Source of the DNA: Anaerosolibacter sp.
GTDB lineage: Bacteria > Bacillota > Clostridia > Peptostreptococcales > Thermotaleaceae
Assembly (NCBI RefSeq): GCF_029240175.1
Contig: NZ_JARBTM010000022.1
Coordinates: 1 to 58,118, forward strand
DNA: 58,118 bases
Reading direction: 5' to 3'
Below the pieces are notes generated by a model, which saw only the letters and a program-made list of their open reading frames with translations, had not been told where the DNA came from and ran no database searches. The number at the start of each line of letters is the position of its first letter. The first letter of the stretch is position 1. Made by a program: the position numbers and the translations under genes. Shown here one piece after another: positions 44,179-54,274 of the stretch.

Positions 44179-44820
44179 GTGATTATCATAGAGCTTTCAG
44201 AAAGACAGCTAAAGATTATTGAGATTGTGAAGGAAAATGAACCAATTACCAGTGAACATATCGCGCAGTATCTAAAGGTTACAAGGGCTACGTTAAGACC
44301 CGATTTAGCAATCCTAACTATGTCGGGTATTTTAGATGCGAGACCTAAGGTAGGCTATCTCTATTCGGGAAACAACACGGTTAGTATTATTTCAGAGCAT
44401 GTGAAAAGAACAAAGGTCAGTGATATAAAATCGCTGCCCATCGTAGTGGATGAACAAACAACCCTTTATGATGCTCTCGTGTCTTTATTTTTAGAAGATG
44501 TAGGATCAATCTACGTTCTTTCTCATGGATATTTAGCTGGGGTTGTATCAAGAAAAGATTTTCTTAAGAATATTATGGGTGGTACGGATATTCATAAGAT
44601 GCCTGTGGGATTGATCATGACGAGAATGCCGAACATTGTGACGACGTATCCTCATGAAACGGCCCTAGAAGCAGCGATCAAGATTATTGAGCATGAGGTA
44701 GACAGTCTGCCTGTAGTTGAAAAAATCGAAGACAAAGGCAAGGAACATTTTAAGGTTATTGGGAAAGTATCTAAGACTAGTATTACCAGACTGTTTGTTG
44801 AGCTAGGCAGACAAAAATAG
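44179..44820 (+). CDS. ccpN: CcpN-like transcriptional repressor (HTH plus CBS pair)
   Basis: CcpN represses gluconeogenic genes when glycolytic carbon is plentiful. The 213-residue protein has an N-terminal winged helix-turn-helix (EPITSEHIAQYLKVTRATLR, within residues 1-65) and two CBS domains (about 75-205) that sense adenine nucleotides. The start is uncertain: the ribosome site AGGGG is 8 nt before an ATA codon (IELSERQ), whereas the GTG given here overlaps that site and another GTG lies 12 nt upstream. It sits directly before the PPDK regulator. Confidence 0.88.
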   Translation: MIIIELSERQLKIIEIVKENEPITSEHIAQYLKVTRATLRPDLAILTMSGILDARPKVGYLYSGNNTVSIISEHVKRTKVSDIKSLPIVVDEQTTLYDALVSLFLEDVGSIYVLSHGYLAGVVSRKDFLKNIMGGTDIHKMPVGLIMTRMPNIVTTYPHETALEAAIKIIEHEVDSLPVVEKIEDKGKEHFKVIGKVSKTSITRLFVELGRQK

Positions 44821-44839
44821 ATAGGAGGCATGTACATTT

Positions 44840-45661
44840 ATGAATAACAGACTTATCGTTTATGTTATTTCAGATTCTATTGGTGAAACGGCTGAACAGG
44901 TAATCAAGGCAGCTATCAGCCAATTTGATTGCGGAGACTGTGAGATCAGAAGATTCCCTTACATATCAGAAGAAGACCAGATAAGAGAAATTATCTATGA
45001 GGCGACCCATGAAAAAAATTGTATGATTATATTTACCATGGTAATTCCGGGACTAAGGAAGATCTTGACGGAAAGTGCTGAGCGCTATGGCATTCAGGCT
45101 GTAGATATCATGTCGCCAATTATAAGTTCTCTTCAAAAAATTTTAATGGCCGAGCCAAAGAATGAGCCAGGATTAATTCGAAAGCTGGATGAAAAATATT
45201 TTAAAAAGGTTGAAGCCATAGAATTTGCAGTAAAATATGACGATGGTAAGGATCCTAGGGGTCTCAAAAAAGCAGATATTGTATTGATTGGTATTTCTAG
45301 AACATCTAAGACACCGCTGAGTATGTACTTAGCACATAAAAACATCAAAGTAGCAAATGTTCCATTGGTGCCAGAGGTTCCGGTACCAGATGAGATATTT
45401 GAAGTGTCCCCAAAAAAGATTATTGGATTAACGACAAATCCTATTAAACTCAACGAAATTCGCCAGGAAAGGTTAAAAGCGTTGGGATTGAGCAATGAAG
45501 CAAACTATGCAAGCATGGAAAGAATTCTTGAAGAACTAGATTATGCTGAAGGACTTATGAAAAGGTTAGGATGTCCAGTCATTGACGTATCAACAAAGGC
45601 AGTTGAAGAAAGTGCAAATATTATCATGGATATTATGAAACAAAACCAGTGTTTTAAATAA
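44840..45661 (+). CDS. Pyruvate, phosphate dikinase regulatory protein (PDRP, DUF299)
   Basis: PDRP inactivates PPDK by ADP-dependent phosphorylation of a threonine next to the catalytic histidine and reactivates it by phosphate-dependent removal. The 273-residue protein has the ADP-binding loop GISRTSKTPLSMYLA near residue 153 and the family N terminus VYVISDSIGETAEQVIKAA. AGGAGG lies before the ATG. With ppdK immediately downstream, the target is clear by context. B. subtilis YqfL, its homologue, is needed for CcpN regulation. Confidence 0.93.
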   Translation: MNNRLIVYVISDSIGETAEQVIKAAISQFDCGDCEIRRFPYISEEDQIREIIYEATHEKNCMIIFTMVIPGLRKILTESAERYGIQAVDIMSPIISSLQKILMAEPKNEPGLIRKLDEKYFKKVEAIEFAVKYDDGKDPRGLKKADIVLIGISRTSKTPLSMYLAHKNIKVANVPLVPEVPVPDEIFEVSPKKIIGLTTNPIKLNEIRQERLKALGLSNEANYASMERILEELDYAEGLMKRLGCPVIDVSTKAVEESANIIMDIMKQNQCFK

Positions 45662-45690
45662 TTCAACATGATGTAGAAGGAGATGTGGAG

Positions 45691-48315
45691 ATGAAAACAA
45701 AGTATGTTTATGCTTTTGAAGATGGGAATAAGGAAATGAAATCACTCTTAGGAGGAAAAGGAGCAAATCTTGCCGAAATGACGAAGATAGGACTACCTGT
45801 TCCTCCTGGATTTACCGTAAGCACGGAAGCATGCAACCAGTATTATAAAAATAATAAAAGTATTGATGATGAAATGGTTGATGAATTGTTTCAGCATTTA
45901 GAATTGCTAGAAGAGAAGATAGGAAAGAAGTTTGGGTCTAATGAGCACCCTTTGCTGGTATCAGTAAGGTCGGGTTCTGTATTTTCAATGCCAGGAATGA
46001 TGGATACAATTCTTAATCTTGGTCTAAATGATGAAACAGTCGTTGCTCTATCCATTGCTACAGGAAATGAAAGATTTGCCTATGACAGTTATAGAAGATT
46101 TATTCAAATGTTCAGTGATGTTGTGTTAAATATTCCTAAGTATAAATTTGAACATATTTTGGATAGAGAAAAAGATCTCCATCAACTTGAATTAGATACA
46201 GAGCTGACGGTACAAAATCTTAAGAATATTATCCAAAGTTATAAAGAACTTGTGAAAAAAGAATGGAAAAAAGATTTTCCTCAGGAACCAAAAGAGCAGC
46301 TGCTCATGGCTGTCAAAGCTGTTTTCGATTCTTGGGATAATCCAAGAGCCATGGTTTATCGAGACCTCCATGATATTCCTCATCATCTAGGTACGGCTGT
46401 GAATATTCAATCTATGGTATTTGGCAACATGGGCAATACATCTGGTACAGGTGTTGCTTTTACAAGAAATCCTTCTACTGGAGAAAGAAAGTTATTTGGA
46501 GAATTTTTGATGAACGCCCAGGGTGAGGATGTTGTTGCAGGAATTCGTACACCTCAATCTATTGCACATCTGAAAAATGTTATGCCAGAGGCCTATGATC
46601 AATTTGTTACAGTAGCAAACTTGTTGGAAAACCACTATAAAGATATGCAGGATATCGAGTTTACCATTGAGAATAGTAAACTGTATTTGCTCCAGACAAG
46701 AAATGGAAAGCGAACCGCAGCGGCTGCTATAAATATTGCTGTAGAAATGGTAGAAGAAGGAATTATTGATCGGAATACTGCCCTAGTGAGAATAGATCCT
46801 ATACAACTGGATCAGCTTTTACACCCTACTTTTGAAGAAAAGGCTTTGAATGAGGCGGAGAAAATCGCCCAAGGACTACCTGCATCACCTGGTGCTGCAA
46901 CGGGACGGGTATACTTTAATGCCCATGATGTAGTAAAGGCTGTTAGCGAAGGGGAAAAGGCGATTTTGGTAAGACAAGAAACCTCTCCAGAAGATATTGA
47001 GGGTATGGTAGCCTGTTCAGGAATTCTAACTGCCCGAGGTGGAATGACTTCCCATGCCGCTGTTGTTGCTAGAGGGATGGGGAAATGTTGTGTCGCTGGT
47101 TGTGGAGAAATAAAGGTGGATGAAACAAATAAGATCTTTAAGGTAAATGGCGAAGTGTACCAGGAAGGAGATTTTATCTCTTTAGATGGCAACATTGGAA
47201 ATGTATATAAGGGAAGCATTCCCACAAAGGAACCTGAGCTGTCTGGTAACTTTGGAAAACTTATGGAGTGGGCAGATGATGTAAGGTCGCTGAAAATCAG
47301 AACCAATGCAGATACACCTAGGGATGCAGCTATCGCAGTGAAATTTGGTGCTGAAGGAATTGGCTTATGCAGAACGGAACATATGTTTTTTGAAGAGGAA
47401 AGAATTCCTGCTGTGCGACAGATGATTGTGGCTAAAAACCTAGAGGAACGTATGACAGCATTGGATAAGCTGCTTCCTTATCAAAAAGAAGATTTTGTAG
47501 GGATATTTACGGCCATGGGAGAACGGCCTGTTACAGTAAGACTTCTAGACCCGCCGCTTCATGAATTCTTGCCTCATAGTGACGAAGATATTCGAATGCT
47601 TGCAGGGCAGATCAATATAGATATAAAAATATTGAAAGAGACTGTAGAAGAACTGAAAGAATTTAACCCTATGCTGGGGCATAGAGGATGCAGATTGGCA
47701 ATTACCTATCCAGAAATTTATGAAATGCAGGTAAAAGCTATCATTATGGCAGCCATTGAAGTGAAGAAAGAAAAGAATATTCATGTAAAGCCTGAAATCA
47801 TGGTTCCTTTAATTGGTCATGAGAAGGAATTGAAAATCATCAAAGATCTTATTATAAGTACAGCGGATAAAATTATTGCGTCCAGTGATACGAAAATAGA
47901 GTATATGATTGGTACGATGATTGAAGTACCAAGGGCTGCATTAACGGCTGATGAAATAGCAGAACATGCTGAGTTTTTCTCTTTCGGTACCAATGATTTA
48001 ACCCAGATGACCTATGCTTTTTCAAGGGATGACTCAGGAAAATTCATCGGGGAATATCGAAAGAAAGAAATTTTTGAGAAAGATCCATTCCAGCGATTAG
48101 ATCAGGTGGGCGTAGGAAAGCTCATGAAGATTGCTCTAGACCTTGGAAAAACAACCAGACCTGATATAAAATTGGGAATTTGCGGTGAACATGGCGGAGA
48201 CCCAGATTCCATAGATTTCTGCCACCGTATCGGATTGCATTACGTTTCCTGCTCACCCTATCGTGTGCCAATTGCACGCTTGGCAGCTGCAAGAGCTGCT
48301 GTGCTAAATAAATAA
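45691..48315 (+). CDS. ppdK: Pyruvate, phosphate dikinase
   Basis: PPDK interconverts pyruvate, ATP and phosphate with PEP, AMP and pyrophosphate. In anaerobes it serves glycolysis with pyrophosphate or gluconeogenesis. The 874-residue protein has the N-terminal ATP-grasp region, the phosphohistidine domain with ARGGMTSHAAVVARGMG (Thr and His of the swivelling site) and the C-terminal PEP-binding TIM barrel with GICGEHGGDP. A GTG two codons earlier would sit only 2 nt from the ribosome site AAGGAG, so I chose this ATG. Ends at a strong terminator. Confidence 0.97.
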   Translation: MKTKYVYAFEDGNKEMKSLLGGKGANLAEMTKIGLPVPPGFTVSTEACNQYYKNNKSIDDEMVDELFQHLELLEEKIGKKFGSNEHPLLVSVRSGSVFSMPGMMDTILNLGLNDETVVALSIATGNERFAYDSYRRFIQMFSDVVLNIPKYKFEHILDREKDLHQLELDTELTVQNLKNIIQSYKELVKKEWKKDFPQEPKEQLLMAVKAVFDSWDNPRAMVYRDLHDIPHHLGTAVNIQSMVFGNMGNTSGTGVAFTRNPSTGERKLFGEFLMNAQGEDVVAGIRTPQSIAHLKNVMPEAYDQFVTVANLLENHYKDMQDIEFTIENSKLYLLQTRNGKRTAAAAINIAVEMVEEGIIDRNTALVRIDPIQLDQLLHPTFEEKALNEAEKIAQGLPASPGAATGRVYFNAHDVVKAVSEGEKAILVRQETSPEDIEGMVACSGILTARGGMTSHAAVVARGMGKCCVAGCGEIKVDETNKIFKVNGEVYQEGDFISLDGNIGNVYKGSIPTKEPELSGNFGKLMEWADDVRSLKIRTNADTPRDAAIAVKFGAEGIGLCRTEHMFFEEERIPAVRQMIVAKNLEERMTALDKLLPYQKEDFVGIFTAMGERPVTVRLLDPPLHEFLPHSDEDIRMLAGQINIDIKILKETVEELKEFNPMLGHRGCRLAITYPEIYEMQVKAIIMAAIEVKKEKNIHVKPEIMVPLIGHEKELKIIKDLIISTADKIIASSDTKIEYMIGTMIEVPRAALTADEIAEHAEFFSFGTNDLTQMTYAFSRDDSGKFIGEYRKKEIFEKDPFQRLDQVGVGKLMKIALDLGKTTRPDIKLGICGEHGGDPDSIDFCHRIGLHYVSCSPYRVPIARLAAARAAVLNK

Positions 48316-48325
48316 TAAGAACAAT

Positions 48326-48358
48326 AAAGAAGCACGGTTTGCATCGTGCTTCTTTCAT
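48326..48358. terminator. Terminator after ppdK, also usable from the reverse strand
   Basis: AAAGAAGCACG and CGTGCTTCTTT form a perfect 11-bp stem around an 8-nt loop. It separates ppdK from the converging CotS-like gene. Confidence 0.85.
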
Positions 48359-48360
48359 TA

Positions 48361-49410
48361 TTAAAAATAAAAATTGGTGTACTCGTGAATAAATTTATCC
48401 TTGCCGCGGCTTCGGCTCTCTATCTTTTGGAATTTTTCTAAAAAGTAGGCTTCATCACCATCCTGGCGTATGAATCTTCGTATTTCTTTATAAAGCTTTT
48501 CAGGAAAGATTAGAAAGGCTAGGATAGCCTTTTTTTCCTCTTTGCTTAAGGGGTTATGTTGATCATATGTATCAAGAATATGCTTCGCAATTGAAAAGTC
48601 CCAGTTGGTATTGCTCCTATGCATTACCCGCCTTAGTAGATTAGACACGTCGTGGAGTGGGATATCTAATTTTGATCGATCAAAGTCGATCATATAAACC
48701 TTCTCCCCATGGATATATAAATTTTTATTTACATAGTCAAGATGGCAGTAACGATTTTCAACCACAGCTTTTTTCAAAAGCTTTTGAAAATCAACCTGTG
48801 ATAATAAATTGATTGATTGATGGGCTATGGGGTATTCAAGACTAAGTGCAGCTAAAAGAGGCTCGTGAACGGTGTTGAATTGATAATCATTGTAAATCTG
48901 ATTCTTAAATTTAAGCAGCTTACTAGTCTTGTTGATAAAATCTATTTGCCAGTTCACATAATTATATCTACTTTTTGTACGAGGGAGATAATCAAATCCA
49001 TCAGCTCTTAAGTGAAACTCAGCAAGATTTTGGGATATGAGTTTTAAATCATTTTTACGGTCATAGCTGCATCTATTGCCGTCAATCCAGGTCATTAAAA
49101 AAAATAGAACATGATTATTTGATACAAAGGCCTCTTGCTGCTTTGTAAATATAATCTCTGGGACATGAAGGCCTTTTGTTTTTAAGTACTGCATCAAATA
49201 CACCACAAATTCTAAGTCGTGGACTGAATAATAAACTTTCTTTAAGCAATAATCTAAATGGGGAGTGGATACGCGATAAATAGCCCTTTCTTTATCTGAA
49301 CTTTTTATCTTAATGATTTCTACGTTTTTGACTTCTATGTCATAATGGGAAAGAATATTGTTTGTGACAAAATCTAAATCAGACAGGCTATGATTTTTTA
49401 TTGCTGACAT
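48361..49410 (-). CDS. CotS-family spore coat / aminoglycoside phosphotransferase-like kinase
   Basis: The 349-residue protein has an APH-type protein-kinase-like fold: the catalytic loop reads HLDYVNKNL (H-x-D-x4-N; HGD in most APHs) and the metal motif is IDFDRS. Relatives CotS, CotI and YutH are spore-coat kinases that phosphorylate coat proteins, which fits a spore former. GGAAGGTGATATC precedes the ATG. It runs against its neighbours and has no obvious operon partner. The substrate is not predictable from sequence. Confidence 0.8.
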   Translation of the reverse strand: MSAIKNHSLSDLDFVTNNILSHYDIEVKNVEIIKIKSSDKERAIYRVSTPHLDYCLKKVYYSVHDLEFVVYLMQYLKTKGLHVPEIIFTKQQEAFVSNNHVLFFLMTWIDGNRCSYDRKNDLKLISQNLAEFHLRADGFDYLPRTKSRYNYVNWQIDFINKTSKLLKFKNQIYNDYQFNTVHEPLLAALSLEYPIAHQSINLLSQVDFQKLLKKAVVENRYCHLDYVNKNLYIHGEKVYMIDFDRSKLDIPLHDVSNLLRRVMHRSNTNWDFSIAKHILDTYDQHNPLSKEEKKAILAFLIFPEKLYKEIRRFIRQDGDEAYFLEKFQKIESRSRGKDKFIHEYTNFYF

Positions 49411-49568
49411 GATATCACCTTCCTAGGATGCAAATTTTACAGAGAGTTCATAATCAATTAAGAAAAATTATCGAAAAAATGTTCGATGTCATGAAGGAAT
49501 AATATGAGCGCTGTGGTATATATATATTATGTTATAAAATATTTATTAACAAAAAGTGAGGTAGTATT

Positions 49569-50573
49569 ATGGGATTTAGAGAGATTACGGAAAAGTTCGA
49601 AGGAGACAGACTTTCAGAATTTGCATCTAAATCTAGTGATACCATGGGAAGACTTATTGAAGAAGAAAAATGCACTGTACGAACAGAGTATCAGAGAGAT
49701 CGGGATAGGATATTACATTCTAAAGCTTTTAGGAGGCTGAAGCATAAAACCCAAGTGTTTTTGTCACCAGAAGGTGATCACTATCGCACCAGATTAACCC
49801 ATACCCTAGAAGTTGCCCAGATTTCCCGTACCATCGCTCGGGCGCTGCAGTTAAATGAAGATTTAACCGAGGCAATTGCGTTAGGTCACGATTTGGGACA
49901 TACGCCTTTTGGTCATAGTGGGGAAAAAATATTAGATAAAATACATCCTGGTGGTTTCATGCATAATGAACAGAGCTTGAGGGTGATTGATTGTATCGAA
50001 AAAGGCAAGCATGGCTTGGGATTAAACTTGACGTTTGAGGTTCGTGATGGTATACGGAACCATACTGGAGATATGGAGCCCGTTACCCTTGAAGGGCAAA
50101 TTGTAAAACTAAGTGACAGAATTGCCTATATAAACCATGACATAGATGACGCAATTCGTGGAAGCATACTAACAAGCAATGATTTGCCGAAAGACTGTAT
50201 CATAAATTTAGGAGAAAGTCACAGCCAGAGGATAAATAACATGATTATGGATGTGATTTATCATAGTGTCGGAGAATCGAAAATTAGAATGAGTGAGAAT
50301 ATCCTTTACTATACCAATAAATTGAGACAGTTTATGTTTGAAAATGTGTATTTGAGCAAGAAGGCAAAAAAGGAAGAAGAGAAAGCCCAGTACATTATCG
50401 AGCAACTGTATAATTATTTTATTCTGCACCCAGAGAAAATGTCTTTAGAGATGCGAGAAAGAATGGAGAATAATAATATCAATGAAATTGTAAAAGATTA
50501 TATTGCAGGAATGACGGATCGATATGTCATCAATCGGTATATGGAGATCTATATTCCTGGGGTGTGGAAATAA
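49569..50573 (+). CDS. dgt: Deoxyguanosinetriphosphate triphosphohydrolase-like protein
   Basis: This HD-domain enzyme splits dNTPs to deoxynucleoside and triphosphate, thereby limiting dNTP pools. The 334-residue protein has the motifs RLTHTLEVAQISRTIA (first His) and GHDLGHTPFGHSGE (HD pair), then the later Asp in VKLSDRIAYINHDIDDA. The ATG follows GTGAGGTAG. It is commonly found before dnaG in Clostridia. Substrate preference cannot be told from sequence alone. Confidence 0.92.
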   Translation: MGFREITEKFEGDRLSEFASKSSDTMGRLIEEEKCTVRTEYQRDRDRILHSKAFRRLKHKTQVFLSPEGDHYRTRLTHTLEVAQISRTIARALQLNEDLTEAIALGHDLGHTPFGHSGEKILDKIHPGGFMHNEQSLRVIDCIEKGKHGLGLNLTFEVRDGIRNHTGDMEPVTLEGQIVKLSDRIAYINHDIDDAIRGSILTSNDLPKDCIINLGESHSQRINNMIMDVIYHSVGESKIRMSENILYYTNKLRQFMFENVYLSKKAKKEEEKAQYIIEQLYNYFILHPEKMSLEMRERMENNNINEIVKDYIAGMTDRYVINRYMEIYIPGVWK

Positions 50574-50677
50574 GGTTTCTGAAGATTATGGATTTATTTT
50601 TCGCACAAAGAATAGAAGGAATAACGGCGAGAAATGTCGAAATATGAAATTCACTGTTTGATAGGTGGTTAAATGAA

Positions 50678-51133
50678 ATGTTAATTTATGTGGATGCCGA
50701 CGCATGTGCCGTAAAAAAAGAAACGGTACAAGTGGCACGAAAGTATAATATTGAAGTTATCATGGTTTCTAGTATTTGTCATATTTCAAAAGAAGATGGA
50801 TATTCTCGTTATCTCATTGTGGATAATGGGGATCAATCCGTTGACATGACGATTATAAATAGGGTGAATAAAAATGATCTGGTCGTTACCGATGACTATG
50901 GACTGGCTTCCATGGCTTTGATGAAAAAAGCATTCTGTATATCAAGCCGAGGTTTGATTTTTAACCTTGAGAATATTGATAGATTAATGCTGCAAAGATA
51001 TATTGGACAACAGATTCGTAAAGGCGGAGGCAGAACAAAAGGACCATCAAAGCATAAAAGCGAAGATGATCTGCATTTTATCCAGGGTCTGGACAAACTA
51101 ATTCGTGAGGCACAATATAATCCAACTGAATAG
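50678..51133 (+). CDS. YaiI/YqxD family protein (DUF188, UPF0178)
   Basis: This 151-residue PIN-like-fold protein is of unknown function. Family marks are the N-terminal YVDADACAVK and the VTDDYGLASMAL and GGGRTKGPSKH segments; acidic residues in these could bind metal. AGGTGG precedes the ATG. B. subtilis yqxD is in the same place upstream of dnaG, so a link to replication or nucleic acids is suspected only by position. Confidence 0.9.
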   Translation: MLIYVDADACAVKKETVQVARKYNIEVIMVSSICHISKEDGYSRYLIVDNGDQSVDMTIINRVNKNDLVVTDDYGLASMALMKKAFCISSRGLIFNLENIDRLMLQRYIGQQIRKGGGRTKGPSKHKSEDDLHFIQGLDKLIREAQYNPTE

Positions 51134-51214
51134 ATCGAATGAAAAATTTCTTAATAGAAGGAAATTTTGCATGAATGGAGAAACAATACTATAAGGATTA
51201 TATAGGTGATAAAG

Positions 51215-53077
51215 ATGAGTATACATTTAAATGAAGATATAATCGAAGAAATTAGAAGTAGAAATGAGATCGTAGATGTCATTTCCCGGTATATCCAACT
51301 AAACAAAAGTGGGAGAAATCACAAAGGTCTATGTCCCTTCCATCATGAGAAAACACCATCTTTCATGGTATCTGAAGAAAAACAGCTGTATCATTGCTTT
51401 GGGTGCGGGGAAGCTGGTAATGTCATTAATTTTGTGATGAAGGTTGAAAATCTAGATTTTCTAGACACTGTAACCTTGATGGGGCAATGGGTTGGAATTC
51501 ATGTTGAGGAAATATCATCAACAAAGCAGGAAAAAGAAGAAATAAGTCGAAAAAATAAAATATATGAAATCAATAGGGAAGCAGCACTATTTTATTACAG
51601 AAATTTATCAAAAGAAAAAAACTTGGGATTTACTTATTTCAAAAAAAGAGGTTTGCAAGATAACACCATAAAGAAGTTTGGCCTTGGATATGCAGAGGAC
51701 CAGTGGGAAGCATTAAATACCCATTTGCTAAAAAGGGGTTATGATCAAGAGCTTATCTTTCAGGCGGGTTTGGTACTAGAGAGAAAATCGAAGGATGGGT
51801 TTTATGATCGCTTTAGAAATAGGGTAATCTTTCCCATTATAAATACCACTGGAAATGTCTTAGGATTTGGTGGAAGATCATTGGATGATAGTTTACCTAA
51901 ATATCTAAATTCACCAGAGACCCTTGTATTTAATAAAGGAAACAATCTTTTTGGTCTGAATTTAGCGAAAAAGGAAGTCGGGAAAGATAAGCGAATTATT
52001 GTTGTAGAAGGCTATATGGATGTAATTTCTCTGCATCAGTATGATATCAAAAATGTAGTGGCTTCTTTGGGAACTGCATTGACGAAGAATCAGGGAGAGT
52101 TGTTAAAACGATATAGTGATGAAATTATCATTGCATATGATTCCGATGCAGCCGGTCAAAAGGCTACATTAAGAGGGCTCGATGTATTAGGTGAGCTAGG
52201 TTGTAAAGTAAGGGTTGTACGATTGACTGAAGCGAAGGATCCCGATGATTTTATTAAGCATAAAGGAAAAGAAGCTTTTCTAAAGGAAATTGAAAAAGCG
52301 TTGCCTTTGATAGACTATAAGATCCTATTGGCCAAAATGGATAATAATATTTCTACTACCGATGGAAAAATTAAGTTTGTCAAGGCTGTAGCAGCATTAT
52401 TAAAGCAAGTAAAAAGTCCTGTGGAGGTAGATGCCTATATAAAGAAGGTTGCAATGGAATCACAGATTTCAGAGGAGGCTATAAAAAGGGAAATATTTGG
52501 TAATAATGCTTATAATCAATTGAATCCTATACAGAAACCTATTCAAAATAGAGATAAGTATAGAAGTAAGTCTGATAGGTATACTAATAAGTATAATGTG
52601 CAGTCTGTTCAACCTGTCCAGCCTGCACAAAAACAAGGATACCTAGAGGCTGAAAGAAGTCTTCTAAAATTGATGATACAAAACAAAGAAACTTTCTCTA
52701 AAATAAAAATAGCCATCGGACACGAAGATTTTACGGATTCCATAAATAGAAAAATTGCAAAGGTTATCTATGATTTATATAACATTCAGGAACAAAATGT
52801 TGATATGAATATGCTGCTAAATCATTTGGATATTGAAGAGATTAAAACATTGGGAGACATCCATCAAATTTTAATTTCAGAAGAATATCTAGAAAAAGCT
52901 TTGATAGATTTTATTAATACAATTCATAACCATAGATTAAGAGAAGAAAGACGTCTCATAGAGACGGAATTAAGCCAGTTAGGAAAAAAAGAAAATAAAA
53001 CTCAAGAGGAAATAGTGAGGATCAGGGAACTATGTACAAATTTGGAGAAGATTTCAAAAGAATTACAAAAGTTGTAA
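51215..53077 (+). CDS. dnaG: DNA primase
   Basis: DnaG makes RNA primers at the replication fork. The 620-residue protein has the N-terminal CHC2 zinc finger (CPFHHEKTPSF through YHCFGCGE, about residues 40-65), the primase core and Toprim domain (VVEGYMDVISL and AYDSDAAGQKA), a Gln/Lys-rich linker (about 435-475) and the C-terminal DnaB-binding domain. A GTG three codons upstream overlaps the ribosome site AGGTGAT, so the ATG is favoured. Followed by rpoD, the macromolecular-synthesis operon order. Confidence 0.96.
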   Translation: MSIHLNEDIIEEIRSRNEIVDVISRYIQLNKSGRNHKGLCPFHHEKTPSFMVSEEKQLYHCFGCGEAGNVINFVMKVENLDFLDTVTLMGQWVGIHVEEISSTKQEKEEISRKNKIYEINREAALFYYRNLSKEKNLGFTYFKKRGLQDNTIKKFGLGYAEDQWEALNTHLLKRGYDQELIFQAGLVLERKSKDGFYDRFRNRVIFPIINTTGNVLGFGGRSLDDSLPKYLNSPETLVFNKGNNLFGLNLAKKEVGKDKRIIVVEGYMDVISLHQYDIKNVVASLGTALTKNQGELLKRYSDEIIIAYDSDAAGQKATLRGLDVLGELGCKVRVVRLTEAKDPDDFIKHKGKEAFLKEIEKALPLIDYKILLAKMDNNISTTDGKIKFVKAVAALLKQVKSPVEVDAYIKKVAMESQISEEAIKREIFGNNAYNQLNPIQKPIQNRDKYRSKSDRYTNKYNVQSVQPVQPAQKQGYLEAERSLLKLMIQNKETFSKIKIAIGHEDFTDSINRKIAKVIYDLYNIQEQNVDMNMLLNHLDIEEIKTLGDIHQILISEEYLEKALIDFINTIHNHRLREERRLIETELSQLGKKENKTQEEIVRIRELCTNLEKISKELQKL

Positions 53078-53101
53078 CGTATGGGAAAGGAGGGAAGCAA
53101 G

Positions 53102-54193
53102 ATGAGCAAGAACATAGATAATAATATTGAGACAGTAAAAGACTTAATTGACAAAGGTAAAAAAAGAGGTATGCTTACCTATAATGAAATCATGGACACA
53201 TTGGAAGAAATTGATTTAGATAAAGAGCAAGTAGAAGAAGTTTATGATAGTTTGGCTTCTATGGGTATTGATATTGTGGGAGAGCAAGATCCAGAAATAG
53301 AAATAGAAGATATTCCAGAAGCAGAAGAAATTGTTGACCTAGACCTTTCTATCCCAAAGGGAATTAATATAGATGATCCGGTTAGAATGTATCTTAAAGA
53401 GATCGGAAAGGTTCCCCTGCTTTCTGCAGAAGAAGAAATTGAATTAGCCAAGAGAATGGAATTGGGAGACGAGGAAGCAAAGCGTAGACTGTGTGAAGCG
53501 AATCTTCGCCTTGTGGTAAGTATCGCAAAGAGATATGTTGGTAGAGGCATGCTGTTTTTAGATTTGATCCAAGAAGGAAATCTAGGTCTGATCAAAGCGG
53601 TAGAAAAATTTGACTTCAGAAAAGGATTTAAATTCAGTACCTATGCAACTTGGTGGATCAGGCAGGCTATTACTAGAGCAATCGCAGACCAAGCAAGAAC
53701 AATTAGAATACCAGTGCATATGGTAGAAACCATAAATAAGCTAATAAGGGTTTCCAGACAACTACTTCAAGAACTTGGTCGAGAGCCAAGACCTGAGGAA
53801 ATTGCAAAAGAGATGGATCTTCCTGTGGAGAAGGTAAGAGAGATTTTAAAAATTTCCCAGGAACCTGTATCACTAGAAACGCCTATCGGTGAAGAGGAAG
53901 ATAGCCATTTAGGAGACTTTATACCAGACGATGATGCACCAGCACCGGCAGAGGCTGCAGCCTTCTCGATGCTAAAGGAACAATTGATCGAGGTATTAGA
54001 TACTTTAACGCCTAGAGAGCAGAAGGTTTTACGCCTAAGATTTGGATTGGATGACGGACGTGCCAGAACCTTAGAAGAGGTAGGAAAGAAATTTGATGTT
54101 ACCCGAGAAAGAATAAGACAGATTGAGGCAAAGGCATTACGGAAGCTTAGACATCCAAGTAGAAGTAAGAAATTAAAGGATTACTTAGAATAA
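53102..54193 (+). CDS. rpoD: Primary sigma factor SigA (RpoD)
   Basis: This is the housekeeping sigma subunit of RNA polymerase. The 363-residue protein has an acidic region 1.1, region 1.2 ([17 protein letters not shown]), region 2 ([20 protein letters not shown] and [17 protein letters not shown]), region 3, and region 4 with the -35-binding helix-turn-helix ([17 protein letters not shown]). Its length matches B. subtilis SigA (371). AAAGGAGG lies 8 nt before this ATG; an earlier ATG 21 nt upstream is before the site. dnaG and rpoD form one operon. Confidence 0.97.
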   Translation: MSKNIDNNIETVKDLIDKGKKRGMLTYNEIMDTLEEIDLDKEQVEEVYDSLASMGIDIVGEQDPEIEIEDIPEAEEIVDLDLSIPKGINIDDPVRMYLKEIGKVPLLSAEEEIELAKRMELGDEEAKRRLCEANLRLVVSIAKRYVGRGMLFLDLIQEGNLGLIKAVEKFDFRKGFKFSTYATWWIRQAITRAIADQARTIRIPVHMVETINKLIRVSRQLLQELGREPRPEEIAKEMDLPVEKVREILKISQEPVSLETPIGEEEDSHLGDFIPDDDAPAPAEAAAFSMLKEQLIEVLDTLTPREQKVLRLRFGLDDGRARTLEEVGKKFDVTRERIRQIEAKALRKLRHPSRSKKLKDYLE

Positions 54194-54222
54194 AGATTCG
54201 CTTACTCGAGCGAATCTTTATA
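54192..54222 (+). terminator. Terminator of dnaG-rpoD
   Basis: AAAGATTCGCT and AGCGAATCTTT form a perfect 11-bp stem around TACTCG, followed by TATAATT. The stem begins inside the rpoD stop codon. Confidence 0.8.
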
Positions 54223-54274
54223 ATTGGCGGGGAATAAACAATCTAGATATAGTGCATTTCTAGGGTAAGGAAAA

